The position numbers were made by a program, and so were the translations under genes. Positions 25,035-33,034 of a stretch of DNA of 64,000 bases are shown one piece after another. The DNA is from Gottfriedia acidiceleris (GTDB taxonomy: Bacteria > Bacillota > Bacilli > Bacillales > Bacillaceae_G): NCBI RefSeq assembly GCF_004138285.1, contig NZ_SCFN01000008.1, forward strand, positions 186,001 to 250,000. Direction: 5' to 3'. Position 1 is the stretch's first letter, and every line of letters begins with the position of its first letter. The notes beneath the pieces are model-generated. The model worked only from the letters and a program-made list of their open reading frames with translations, was not told the DNA's origin and did not search any database.

Positions 25035-25721
25035 GTGGAGCAAATTGTCATCATCCAAGATCAAAACGAGATTGAACATGTGCTTCAACAAAGTAAACAA
25101 TTCGGATTAATTAAAATCAGCACATATCGATATGGAGAGTTTAATGAAGAAACCCATTTAGGTTTCTTAAAAGGTTGCATAGTATTAATGAAAAGCCAAG
25201 TATTGGACGAGTTTATTCCATTAATCATGAGAATAAGACGAATAACAGAAATACCGATCATATTATTAGTTGAAACTTATGATTCATACGAAGCAGCGAT
25301 TTGCATTGAAGCAGGAGCGGATCAATATGTTAAATATCCGATTCATCCTAGAGACTTGTCCGCAAGAATAAAAGCAGTTATGAGGAGGGCAGGCAATGAA
25401 AAAATAGAAGAAGACCGAGAAAAAGTTTTATATTTTGGAGACATTTCCTTCTATTTAAATCGAGAAGAGGTTTATAAAAACAAAATGAGGATCGAATTAA
25501 ATGGTAGGGAATACGCAATTTTACTTTTTTTAATAAAAAAAGCTGGCTTTATTGTAACAAGAGAAGAATTAATGGAAGTCATTTCTGTTTATAAAAATAG
25601 AAGATTAATCGATATTTATATTCATAGTTTACGAAATAAGATTGAAGAACTTCCTAATTATCCTAAATATATTAAAACGATTAAGGGGAAAGGGTACCGG
25701 TTCGAAACGCTTGCTTATTGA
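25035..25721 (+). CDS. OmpR-like winged-helix regulator with degenerate receiver domain
   Basis: A 228-residue protein with a receiver-like N-terminal domain (1-115) and an OmpR/PhoB winged helix (about 125-226, with GREYAILLFLIKKAG and IKTIKGKGYRFE). The receiver lacks key residues. The acidic pair is replaced by QDQ (8-10), the phospho-acceptor position reads Met (M52 in IVLMKSQV), and the conserved Lys before Pro is Tyr (Y99-P100). It should therefore work without phosphorylation, like other atypical response regulators. It starts at GTG 25035 (RBS GGGAGAG), divergent from pstS. No histidine kinase is adjacent. Target genes are unknown. Confidence 0.85.
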   Translation: MEQIVIIQDQNEIEHVLQQSKQFGLIKISTYRYGEFNEETHLGFLKGCIVLMKSQVLDEFIPLIMRIRRITEIPIILLVETYDSYEAAICIEAGADQYVKYPIHPRDLSARIKAVMRRAGNEKIEEDREKVLYFGDISFYLNREEVYKNKMRIELNGREYAILLFLIKKAGFIVTREELMEVISVYKNRRLIDIYIHSLRNKIEELPNYPKYIKTIKGKGYRFETLAY

Positions 25722-25735
25722 TCATGAGTGTAATT

Positions 25736-25780
25736 AAAAAGCTAGGTGGATTCTTTTAAAGGATGCCAGTTAGCTTTTTT
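25736..25780 (+). terminator. Terminator after the atypical regulator
   Basis: AAAAAGCTA pairs with TAGCTTTTTT across an imperfect inner stem. Confidence 0.8.
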
Positions 25781-26173
25781 ATTTTTATAAGGCAGAGGTT
25801 TAGATAGAGAAATGCACTTTTATTGTTTTTAATAAAAAAATAGACAAATTTTTTTAATAAAAATTAAATAAAAAAAATTTTTTTTGTACAAACCCTATTA
25901 GACAAAATGACTAGGGAAAAAACGGAGAAATTGTATACAATTTCATAACTAAACAACAAAAATGGATAATCTGTTCTTTTTCCATATATTGGTAAAATTA
26001 GAATTTCGATATAACAAAAAGATGCATAGGAAATACTCTTTTAAAATTTTTTTGACTCAAATAGAGGAATATAGTCGGAAAAGTAGGACTTTTGATGTCT
26101 TTTGTAAAATCGAAAAAAAGAGGATATGTAAGTAATTAGAAACAGTATTTACCAACGAAACGTTTGTAAATGG
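25781..26173 (+). other. Structured gene-free stretch ending in an orphan terminator; possible small RNA
   Basis: No ORF with an RBS is present. The region holds an AT-only tract (25826-25890), a perfect 18-bp palindrome GAAATTGTATACAATTTC (25927-25944), and an imperfect 23-bp palindrome (26148-26170, TTTACCAACG with CGTTTGTAAA). It ends at a strong plus-strand terminator although the upstream gene already has one. That layout suits a separate non-coding transcript, but I find no convincing promoter. Confidence 0.35.
25927..25944. promoter_or_regulatory. Perfect 18-bp palindrome with a TTGTATACAA core
   Basis: The core is the same as in several GntR-family operators of Bacillus (for example the gnt operator, CTTGTATACAAG). 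It lies in intergenic DNA with no neighbouring start codon on either strand within about 450 nt, so the regulated unit is unclear. Confidence 0.4.
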
Positions 26174-26215
26174 AAAAGCTAGATGAATCCGAAAATAGGG
26201 TTCACCTAGCTTTTT
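26174..26215. terminator. Orphan terminator between the intergenic stretch and the 49-residue gene
   Basis: AAAAGCTAGATGAATCC and GGGTTCACCTAGCTTTTT form a long stem with one or two mismatches. The T-run is better on the plus strand, but it may also end the minus-strand gene at 26251-26400. Confidence 0.8.
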
Positions 26216-26250
26216 ATTTTATGAGTGCAGTAAACCAAAGTTGTAAGATC

Positions 26251-26400
26251 TTACTCAGCGTGATGTAACATGTACGTATAAGCTGTGTCGTAAAGGTGCT
26301 CTAAATCAGCATCCGTCATGAAAACTAAGTCCTCAGTTGAAAATCCTTTTGTTAATTCCAAAAATTGAACCATGTTTTTACGCTCTTCTCTACTCATCAT
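26251..26400 (-). CDS. 49-residue small cytoplasmic protein, BH0509-like
   Basis: The minus-strand frame from ATG 26400 (a second ATG follows at once) to TAA 26251-26253 has the RBS AGGAG 8 nt upstream. The product begins MMSREERKNMVQFLELTKGF and continues with STEDLVFMTDADLEHLYD. A short basic/acidic helix, a TKGF turn and then DLVFMTD..LE..YD is the pattern I associate with the BH0509 family of small Bacillaceae proteins, whose function is unknown. It is too short for common ORF cut-offs and is easily missed. Assignment to the family is from memory. Confidence 0.65.
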   Translation of the reverse strand: MMSREERKNMVQFLELTKGFSTEDLVFMTDADLEHLYDTAYTYMLHHAE

Positions 26401-26413
26401 TAACAACACTCCT

Positions 26414-26740
26414 TTTAATTTAAATGATTGATAAAATTATTTCTAATCTGTTTTAATACAGTGTATTTAATTAATAATTATTATATAACAGAAAATACAA
26501 AATGTGCTAGTGATTTTTACTAAAAAAGGAAATAATTATTTTTATCATTTCATTAATTATTATACAATTTACAACGTATGAATTATTCTGGAATAATATC
26601 TAATGTTACAATTTTGATTAATGAATGTAACATAACTAGACCAGTTTGTAAGGGTTTCCATAAATTAGGTTAATTAATTGACAAAAAACCCTATTTTATG
26701 GGAAATTTAACCAAAATACCCTATTTGTAGATTAATTTTT
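26414..26740. other. Gene-free region upstream of the EPS promoter
   Basis: AT-rich sequence without a credible ORF. CCCTATTT occurs twice 30 nt apart (near 26689 and 26719), in the same helical phase, just upstream of the EPS promoter. These could be regulator half-sites. The promoter of the small minus-strand gene should lie near 26430-26490. Confidence 0.35.
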
Positions 26741-26771
26741 ACTTAACTTTTCGTTAAGTAATTGTTATACT
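26741..26771 (+). promoter_or_regulatory. Predicted EPS operon promoter with operator over the -35
   Basis: TTAACT (26743-26748), a 17-nt spacer and TATACT (26766-26771) make a plausible sigma-A promoter. A perfect 7-bp-arm inverted repeat, ACTTAAC-TTTTC-GTTAAGT (26741-26759), overlaps the -35, where a bound repressor would block RNA polymerase. It does not match the SinR half-site GTTCT. The first gene starts 68 nt downstream of the -10. Confidence 0.55.
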
Positions 26772-26838
26772 AGGCACTGTTGAATTTGAGGGTATATTTT
26801 AATAGAATAATAAACGGATAGAGTTTAAGGAGGAAGCG

Positions 26839-27564
26839 ATGGAAGAGACGATTAGTTTACAAGAATTATTCGGCGTTATGAAGAAACGTCTGATCATGAT
26901 AATTAGTATTACAGTTGTAGCCGCAGTGGTTACAGGAGTCATTAGCTATTTATTTTTAACCCCGATTTATCAATCTTCAACTCAATTATTAGTTAACCAA
27001 AAAGAGACGAAAGATTCTTCGATTTACCAGAATAATCAAGTGCAAACAAATGTTCAGTTGATCAATACATACAATGTCGTTATTAAGAGTCCAGCTATTT
27101 TAGATGAAGTTATTAATCAATTAAATTTAGATTATACAGTTGCAGAATTGACTAAAAATATCACAGTCGTAAGTGAAAAAGATTCACAAGTATTTACGGT
27201 TTCTGTACAAGATCCTGACCCTGAGCAAGCACAAGCGATAGTGAATACGATTGCAAGTGTATTTCAGGCGAAAATTAAAACAATTATGAGTGTAAATAAT
27301 GTAACTGTTTTAGCAAAAGCAGATTTAGGTGAAAATCCAAGCCCGATTAAACCTAATAAGAAATTAAATATTGCAATTGGATTTGTTGTTGGCTTAATGA
27401 TTTCAGTTGGTATTGCATTCTTACTTGAGTATTTAGATAACACAGTTAAAACTGAAAAACAGCTTGAAGAATTATTGGAGTTACCGATTCTAGGTGTCAT
27501 CTCTGAAGTAAAAAAGGGAAAAATCACTCCTAAAATAAATTTAAAATTAGGAAAGGGTGCGTAA
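26839..27564 (+). CDS. Polysaccharide co-polymerase / tyrosine-kinase activator (Wzz, CapA/YveK-like)
   Basis: A 241-residue chain-length regulator. Helix 1 is at about residues 19-40 and helix 2 at about 175-195, with an extracellular domain between and a Pro-rich stretch (ENPSPIKPNKK) before helix 2, as in Wzz/CapA proteins. Its cytoplasmic tail would activate the separate kinase encoded immediately downstream (the Firmicute two-protein BY-kinase arrangement). The ATG follows AAGGAGGAAG. It is the first gene of the long EPS operon. Confidence 0.9.
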   Translation: MEETISLQELFGVMKKRLIMIISITVVAAVVTGVISYLFLTPIYQSSTQLLVNQKETKDSSIYQNNQVQTNVQLINTYNVVIKSPAILDEVINQLNLDYTVAELTKNITVVSEKDSQVFTVSVQDPDPEQAQAIVNTIASVFQAKIKTIMSVNNVTVLAKADLGENPSPIKPNKKLNIAIGFVVGLMISVGIAFLLEYLDNTVKTEKQLEELLELPILGVISEVKKGKITPKINLKLGKGA

Positions 27565-27565
27565 A

Positions 27566-28261
27566 ATGGTTAAAAAAACAACTAAAGAAAAATTAAAAAG
27601 ATTTCTTATTACATTAACAAACCCTAAATCACCATTTGCAGAGCAATATCGAACAGTTCGTACGAACATTCAATTTTCTTCGATTGATCGAAAAATTAAA
27701 TCAATTTTAGTGACATCTTCTGAACCTTCAGAAGGTAAAACAACGACAATTGCAAATCTTGCTGTTACATATGCTCAGCAAGAAAAGAAAGTCCTTTTAG
27801 TAGATGCAGATCTACGTAAACCACAATTGCATTCTGATTTTAAGTTAGAGAATTTTAAAGGTTTAACAACTGCTATTGCACAAGAAAAGTCTTTAAAGGA
27901 CGTTATACAAAAAACTGAGATTAGCAATCTATCAATTCTAACTTCGGGTCCTATTCCACCAAATCCATCTGAACTATTATCTTCAGAGAAAATGAAGAAT
28001 TTGATTGCTCAAATGTATGAACAATATGATGTGATTCTTTTTGATGCTCCTCCATTGTTAGCAGTTACAGATGCTCAAATCATTTCACAAGCTTGTGATG
28101 GAACGATTTTAGTTGTCCGTAGAGGGTACACGGCAAAAGAAAAAATTAAAAAAGCAAAAGAATTATTAACTCTAGTAAACGCAAATATCCTAGGTGTTGT
28201 ATTAAATCGAGCGGAACAGGATAAAGACGGCTATTACGATTATTATGGTAGCGAAAAATGA
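27566..28261 (+). CDS. Bacterial tyrosine kinase (CapB/YveL/EpsB-like)
   Basis: A 231-residue cytoplasmic BY-kinase. It has Walker A SSEPSEGKTTT, Walker A' LLVDADLRKP, Walker B VILFDAPP and a C-terminal tyrosine cluster (DGYYDYYG) that is the autophosphorylation site. I place the start at ATG 27566 with AGGAAAGGG 10 nt upstream; a GTG three codons earlier is possible. It works with the upstream activator to control polymer length and export. Its stop codon overlaps the phosphatase start (ATGA), so the two are coupled. Confidence 0.93.
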   Translation: MVKKTTKEKLKRFLITLTNPKSPFAEQYRTVRTNIQFSSIDRKIKSILVTSSEPSEGKTTTIANLAVTYAQQEKKVLLVDADLRKPQLHSDFKLENFKGLTTAIAQEKSLKDVIQKTEISNLSILTSGPIPPNPSELLSSEKMKNLIAQMYEQYDVILFDAPPLLAVTDAQIISQACDGTILVVRRGYTAKEKIKKAKELLTLVNANILGVVLNRAEQDKDGYYDYYGSEK

Positions 28262-29031
28262 TTGATCTTCACTGTCATATTTTACCTGGCCTAGATGACG
28301 GTCCAATTACAATGGAAGATAGTATTAATATGGCTCGAGCAGCCGTGGACAATGGGATTCATACAATTGTTGCATCACCTCATCATCAGAATGGACGTTA
28401 CAATACAGACAGAAAAGAAATCGTAGAAAAAGTAGAAGAGCTAAATAAAGTATTAAAACAAAAAGCTATACCTTTAACGATTTTACCAGGGCAAGAGGTA
28501 AGGCTTTATGGGGAATTGGTTCAAGATTTTGAGCTTAATAGAATAGTTTCAATTAATGATGGAAGACGCTATTTACTATGCGAGCTTCCATCATCCCATA
28601 TACCGCATTTTACAAATAAGTTGTTATATGAGATGCAAGCAAACCGGATTATACCGATTCTTGTACATCCTGAACGAAACAAAGTTCTTATAAACGAACC
28701 AGACATTCTTTATGGATTTGTCCAAAAAGGTATCTTAACTCAACTAACTGCTTCATCAATAACAGGTAACTTCGGTAAAAAAATTCAAAAGTTTGCTTTT
28801 AAATGTATTGAAGCAAATTGGGTACATATTATTGCATCTGATGCACACAACACGAAAAATCGGAATTTTGAGTTAATTGAAGCGTATGACATCATTCGTG
28901 AAAAATTTGGGATCGAAACTGAGTTCCAAATGAGAGAAAATGCTCAATCAATTTTGAATGGTGACGTTCTTTATCCAGAAGAACCTCTAAAATTAAAACA
29001 AAATATCTTTAGTCGTTTACTAGGAATCTAA
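28258..29031 (+). CDS. PHP-family tyrosine-protein phosphatase (CpsB/YwqE-like)
   Basis: A 257-residue metal-dependent phosphatase that reverses the kinase encoded upstream. PHP metal ligands are visible as DLHCHILPGLDDGP (residues 3-16), SPHH, PGQEVRLYGE, HPERN and SDAHN. It overlaps the kinase stop codon by four bases. After it the operon has a 340-nt gene-free gap with a structured RNA before galU. The activator-kinase-phosphatase trio is the standard opening of Firmicute capsule and EPS operons. Confidence 0.93.
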   Translation: MIDLHCHILPGLDDGPITMEDSINMARAAVDNGIHTIVASPHHQNGRYNTDRKEIVEKVEELNKVLKQKAIPLTILPGQEVRLYGELVQDFELNRIVSINDGRRYLLCELPSSHIPHFTNKLLYEMQANRIIPILVHPERNKVLINEPDILYGFVQKGILTQLTASSITGNFGKKIQKFAFKCIEANWVHIIASDAHNTKNRNFELIEAYDIIREKFGIETEFQMRENAQSILNGDVLYPEEPLKLKQNIFSRLLGI

Positions 29032-29035
29032 TAAA

Positions 29036-29262
29036 TGATAGGTGATATCTCCTTACCGTTATCAATGGGGGTACTCGGCTATATTGTGGTAGATGATTAA
29101 ATTGATTAGTTTTCCATTTATCTTAATGCAAATAGACCTCATGAAATCACTCAAACTAAAGGGCTATGCGTATTCGAGATATGGAGTAAAAAACTTGAAA
29201 TGATCTGCTTAGACGCTTGTCGTCAGAGGTATAGTGTGAGGAGGGGTTAGATGCCCTAAATT
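29036..29262 (+). ncRNA. Candidate EAR (epsC) antitermination RNA element
   Basis: A 340-nt gene-free gap lies inside the operon, between the third regulatory gene and galU, with no terminator or clear promoter. The sequence is richer in G and C than the surrounding spacers. It contains pairing segments: ATATCTC (29045-29051) with GAGATAT (29176-29182), TGATA (29043-29047) with TATCA (29060-29064), and the hairpin GACG-CTTGT-CGTC (29212-29224). The known EAR/epsC element of Bacillales sits in the early part of eps operons and makes RNA polymerase ignore distal terminators. Position and operon type fit; I cannot run the covariance model, so the family match is inference. Confidence 0.55.
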
Positions 29263-29371
29263 ATATTTGATTTAAAAGAAAATAGAGTTTCTTCTTGTGT
29301 ATTTATTCACATGAATGTAGAAGTGGAAACTTTATTCTTTGGGGAAAGAAAACAATGGAGGGACTTAGAAA

Positions 29372-30247
29372 ATGAAGAAAGTTAGAAAAGCAATTATACC
29401 AGCTGCGGGTTTAGGAACACGCTTCTTACCTGCGACAAAAGCAATGCCGAAAGAAATGCTACCAATCGTAGACAAGCCAACAATTCAATACATTGTTGAA
29501 GAAGCAATCGAATCAGGAATTGAAGATATCATTATCGTAACAGGTAAAGGAAAACGTGCAATTGAGGATCATTTTGATTTTTCATATGAGCTAGAACAAA
29601 ATTTATTAGAGAAAGAAAAGTATGCATTATTAGAACAAGTAAAAGCTCCGTCTAATATTGATATTCATTATATTCGACAAAAAGAACCAAAAGGATTAGG
29701 TCATGCGGTATGGTGTGCGCGTAATTTTATTGGTAACGAACCATTTGCGGTATTACTTGGTGATGATATTGTAGAAGCTGAAACACCAGGCTTAAAGCAG
29801 CTAATGGACCAATATGACAATACATATTCTTCAGTTATTGGTGTTCAAACAGTACCAGAAGAAGAAACGCATCGATATGGCATTGTTGAACCGATTATGC
29901 AAGAGGGTAGAAGATACGAAGTAAAAAACTTTGTTGAAAAGCCAGCACCAGGTACAGCACCTTCAAATCTAGCAATCATGGGTCGTTATGTATTTACGCC
30001 TGAAATCTTTAGGTTTTTAGAAGAGCAAACAATTGGTGCAGGTGGAGAAATTCAATTAACAGACGCAATTCAAAAATTAAATTCAATTCAACGTGTGTTT
30101 GCTTATGACTTTGAAGGAAAACGTCATGATGTTGGGGAGAAGTTAGGGTTTATTAAAACTACGATTGAGTTTGCATTAAAGCACGAAGATTTAAGAGAAG
30201 ATTTATTGAAGTATTTACATGACATGTTAACAGTAAATATTAAATAA
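29372..30247 (+). CDS. galU: UTP-glucose-1-phosphate uridylyltransferase
   Basis: A 291-residue cytoplasmic enzyme making UDP-glucose from UTP and glucose-1-phosphate. It has the N-terminal nucleotide-binding motif [28 protein letters not shown], a VEKP loop and GEIQLTDAI, all typical of GalU/GtaB. The ATG follows ATGGAGGGA. It feeds the initiating phosphotransferase and, through galE, UDP-galactose. It is the first gene after the candidate antitermination RNA. Confidence 0.95.
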   Translation: MKKVRKAIIPAAGLGTRFLPATKAMPKEMLPIVDKPTIQYIVEEAIESGIEDIIIVTGKGKRAIEDHFDFSYELEQNLLEKEKYALLEQVKAPSNIDIHYIRQKEPKGLGHAVWCARNFIGNEPFAVLLGDDIVEAETPGLKQLMDQYDNTYSSVIGVQTVPEEETHRYGIVEPIMQEGRRYEVKNFVEKPAPGTAPSNLAIMGRYVFTPEIFRFLEEQTIGAGGEIQLTDAIQKLNSIQRVFAYDFEGKRHDVGEKLGFIKTTIEFALKHEDLREDLLKYLHDMLTVNIK

Positions 30248-30253
30248 GGATGG

Positions 30254-30943
30254 ATGATCAGATTGAAAGCAATGAGGTTTGAACAATCAGAATATGCTTC
30301 TCAACCACTCTTATCGAAAGAAATAGTTGAAAAAAGAAGAATCTATTCGATAACAAAGCGATTAATGGATTTAATCGGAGCAATATTTGGTCTTCTATTA
30401 TTATTACCAGTCTTTATAGTAGTAGCAATTTTTATTAAATTAGAAGATCCAAAAGGCCCGGTTTTCTTTTATCAAACTAGAGTCGGTAAAAATGGAAAAG
30501 AATTTAAAATGTATAAGTTCCGTTCAATGGTAACGGATGCAGAAGAACGGTTAAAGGAACTTCTAAAATACAATGAAGTTTCGGGTGCAATGTTTAAAAT
30601 GAAAGATGATCCTAGGATTACTAAAATTGGTAAGTTTATTCGAAAGACATCAATTGACGAGTTACCTCAATTTATTAATGTTTTGTTAGGTGACATGTCA
30701 CTTGTTGGTCCAAGACCACCACTTCCTCGAGAAGTTGATGAATATACAGATTATGATAAACAGAGATTACTAGTTACTCCAGGATGTACAGGACTATGGC
30801 AGGTTAGTGCTCGAAATAGTGTAGGGTTTAACGAAATGGTTGAATTAGATTTAAAATACATAAATAATCGATCTATTATTTATGATATTAAACTTATTTT
30901 AAAAACGATTGGTTTATTGCTAGGATCAAAAAATGCTTTTTAG
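30254..30943 (+). CDS. Undecaprenyl-phosphate sugar-1-phosphate transferase (initiating enzyme)
   Basis: A 229-residue polyprenol-phosphate hexose-1-phosphate transferase. It has one N-terminal membrane helix (about 40-62) followed by the catalytic domain with KFRSM, DEDP-type region KMKDDPRITKIGKFIRK, SIDELPQ and GPRPP. It starts repeat-unit assembly on the lipid carrier. It is the short form without the extra N-terminal helices of WbaP/WcaJ. The start is uncertain: AAGGATGG lies very close to ATG 30254 and better spaced for TTG 30263. Confidence 0.92.
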   Translation: MIRLKAMRFEQSEYASQPLLSKEIVEKRRIYSITKRLMDLIGAIFGLLLLLPVFIVVAIFIKLEDPKGPVFFYQTRVGKNGKEFKMYKFRSMVTDAEERLKELLKYNEVSGAMFKMKDDPRITKIGKFIRKTSIDELPQFINVLLGDMSLVGPRPPLPREVDEYTDYDKQRLLVTPGCTGLWQVSARNSVGFNEMVELDLKYINNRSIIYDIKLILKTIGLLLGSKNAF

Positions 30944-31012
30944 TAAATCAATAAAAAAATAACGTTGTTTCTAAAGGATAATTCTTACTTATAAGCAAAA
31001 AGGGGTAAAAGT

Positions 31013-32275
31013 ATGACTAATATAAATACGAAGGTCGAGTTTAATAAAGTTTGTGTGGTTGGGCTTGGATATATCGGATTACCAACAGCAAGTATTATTG
31101 CGTCTAGTGGAATTGAAGTACACGGAATAGAGGTCAATGAAGAAGCGATTAATAAAATAAATCAAGGTAAAATTCATATATACGAACCTGATCTTGATAT
31201 TTTAGTACAAGATGTGGTTAAAAATAATAAATTAAAAGCAAGTAAGGTACCAGAACAGGCAGATGTATTTATCATCGCAGTTCCAACGCCTTTTAAAGAA
31301 AATCATAAGCCAGACTTATCTTATGTGGAGTCTGCAACAAGAACCATCGCTCCGCATATAAAACCAGGTAACTTAGTAATTTTGGAATCTACTAGTCCGG
31401 TTGGAGCGACTGAAAAAGTAGCTGAAATTCTAAGAGAGTTAAGACCTGAACTACTTATTCCAAAAGATGAAGTTGAAAATGAACATCAAGTATATGTTTC
31501 TTACTGTCCAGAACGAGTTATTCCTGGACGAATTATTATAGAGTTACGTGAAAATGATAGAATCCTAGGTGGGATTAACCCACAATCTGCTAAGAAAACG
31601 GTACGCTTTTATTCAAAGTTTGTTAGTGGAAAATTATTAGAAACAAATGCTAGAACAGCTGAAATGGCCAAGTTAACTGAAAATTCTTTCCGTGATGTAA
31701 ATATTGCTTTTGCAAATGAGTTATCAATGATTTGTGATGATCTAAACATAAATGTTTGGGAATTAATTAAACTGGCAAACCATCATCCTCGTGTAAATAT
31801 TCTACAACCGGGTACTGGAGTAGGTGGGCATTGTATCGCTGTCGATCCTTGGTTTATTGTTGATACTGCCCCTGAAAAATCAAAACTAATTAAAACTGCT
31901 CGACAAGTAAATGACTATAAACCTGAATATGTAGTAAACAAAATTATAGAAATCTTAAATGGAAATAAGGATTTAACCATAACGTGTTTAGGTTTAGCAT
32001 ATAAACCTGATGTTGATGATTTAAGAGAAAGTCCAGCTATTGAAGCAGTTAATATGCTACGTAATCGAGTAGAAAATAAGCTGTATGTAGTTGAGCCTTT
32101 TGTTGAAGAATTACCTAAGACTATTAATAAAAATATTAAAAATATTTCTTATAGTACCGCATTGGAAGTATCAGATGTAATAATCATATTGGTTGGTCAT
32201 CAGTTATTTATGAATATATCTAATGATATATCTAATAAAATACAACTATTAGATTTTATTGGTTTAAATAACTAA
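31013..32275 (+). CDS. wecC: UDP-N-acetyl-D-mannosamine dehydrogenase
   Basis: A 420-residue NAD-dependent nucleotide-sugar dehydrogenase oxidising UDP-ManNAc to UDP-ManNAcA. It has the N-terminal Rossmann motif GLGYIGLPTA, the central catalytic Cys in GVGGHCIAVDPWFIV and KLIKTARQVND, both much closer to WecC than to UDP-glucose dehydrogenases. The C-terminal UDP-binding domain has LGLAYKPDVDDLRESP. The wecB gene in the same locus (43081) would supply UDP-ManNAc. The ATG has the RBS AAAGGGG. Confidence 0.9.
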   Translation: MTNINTKVEFNKVCVVGLGYIGLPTASIIASSGIEVHGIEVNEEAINKINQGKIHIYEPDLDILVQDVVKNNKLKASKVPEQADVFIIAVPTPFKENHKPDLSYVESATRTIAPHIKPGNLVILESTSPVGATEKVAEILRELRPELLIPKDEVENEHQVYVSYCPERVIPGRIIIELRENDRILGGINPQSAKKTVRFYSKFVSGKLLETNARTAEMAKLTENSFRDVNIAFANELSMICDDLNINVWELIKLANHHPRVNILQPGTGVGGHCIAVDPWFIVDTAPEKSKLIKTARQVNDYKPEYVVNKIIEILNGNKDLTITCLGLAYKPDVDDLRESPAIEAVNMLRNRVENKLYVVEPFVEELPKTINKNIKNISYSTALEVSDVIIILVGHQLFMNISNDISNKIQLLDFIGLNN

Positions 32276-32296
32276 AATTGACGAGGTATTTTGGAA

Positions 32297-33034
32297 ATGA
32301 GAATTAAATTACTAGGCAGTTATTTAGATTGTTTAACAATGGATGAAACAATTGAAAAAATTATTAAAGCAATTGATAAAAAAGAAAAGATTCAACATGT
32401 GGTAATTAACGCATCAAAAATTAATTTAATGAGATCTAATAAAGAACTTGAAAGTATTGTTAACTCTTGTCCAATAATAAATGCAGATGGCCAGTCTATT
32501 GTGTGGGCTGGTCGTTTTCTTGGTCACAATGTACCAGAACGAGTTGCAGGGATAGATTTGTTTGATAATTTAATAAAGGTTTGTGCAGAAAAAGGGTATA
32601 AACCTTATTTCTTTGGTGCTAAACAACATGTTGTAAACAATGTAGTTGAATATTACAAATTAAAATTTCCCAATTTAAAAATTGCTGGATATAGAAATGG
32701 ATATTTTAATGAAGATGAGTCAGAAAAAATTGCAGAAGAAATATACAAGTCAGGTGCTGATTTGCTTTTTGTTGCTTTTTCTAGTCCAATGAAAGAGTTT
32801 TGGATTAAGGAGTATATGCCAATTATGAAGGTACCATTTGCTATGGGAGTAGGGGGAAGCTTTGATGTAATTGCAGGGGAAACTTCTCGTGCTCCAAAAT
32901 GGATGCAAAAGACTGGGTTAGAATGGTTCCACCGTTTTATTCAAGAGCCGAAGAGAATGTTTAAAAGATACATTATTGGTAATTTTATCTTTGTTAAAAG
33001 CGTTGTGGTGGAAAAAGGGAGAGGTCCTAGATGA
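32297..33034 (+). CDS. WecG/TagA/CpsF-family glycosyltransferase (GT26)
   Basis: A 245-residue membrane-associated transferase that adds N-acetylmannosamine or its uronic acid to a lipid-linked acceptor. Family features are VVINASKINLMR, the catalytic Asp region INADGQSIVWAGR, PYFFGAKQ, and the C-terminal GGSFDVIAGE..RAP.WMQK..LEWFHRF. I prefer ATG 32297 (GAGG 10 nt upstream) over TTG 32291. With wecB and wecC nearby, ManNAc or ManNAcA is the likely donor sugar. It overlaps the next gene as ATGA. Confidence 0.9.
   Translation: MRIKLLGSYLDCLTMDETIEKIIKAIDKKEKIQHVVINASKINLMRSNKELESIVNSCPIINADGQSIVWAGRFLGHNVPERVAGIDLFDNLIKVCAEKGYKPYFFGAKQHVVNNVVEYYKLKFPNLKIAGYRNGYFNEDESEKIAEEIYKSGADLLFVAFSSPMKEFWIKEYMPIMKVPFAMGVGGSFDVIAGETSRAPKWMQKTGLEWFHRFIQEPKRMFKRYIIGNFIFVKSVVVEKGRGPR

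Noticed and set aside
30254-30262. Certain choice of start for the initiating phosphotransferase
   Set aside because: ATG 30254 is too close to the RBS and TTG 30263 is better spaced, but neither can be excluded, so the longer form is listed with a note.
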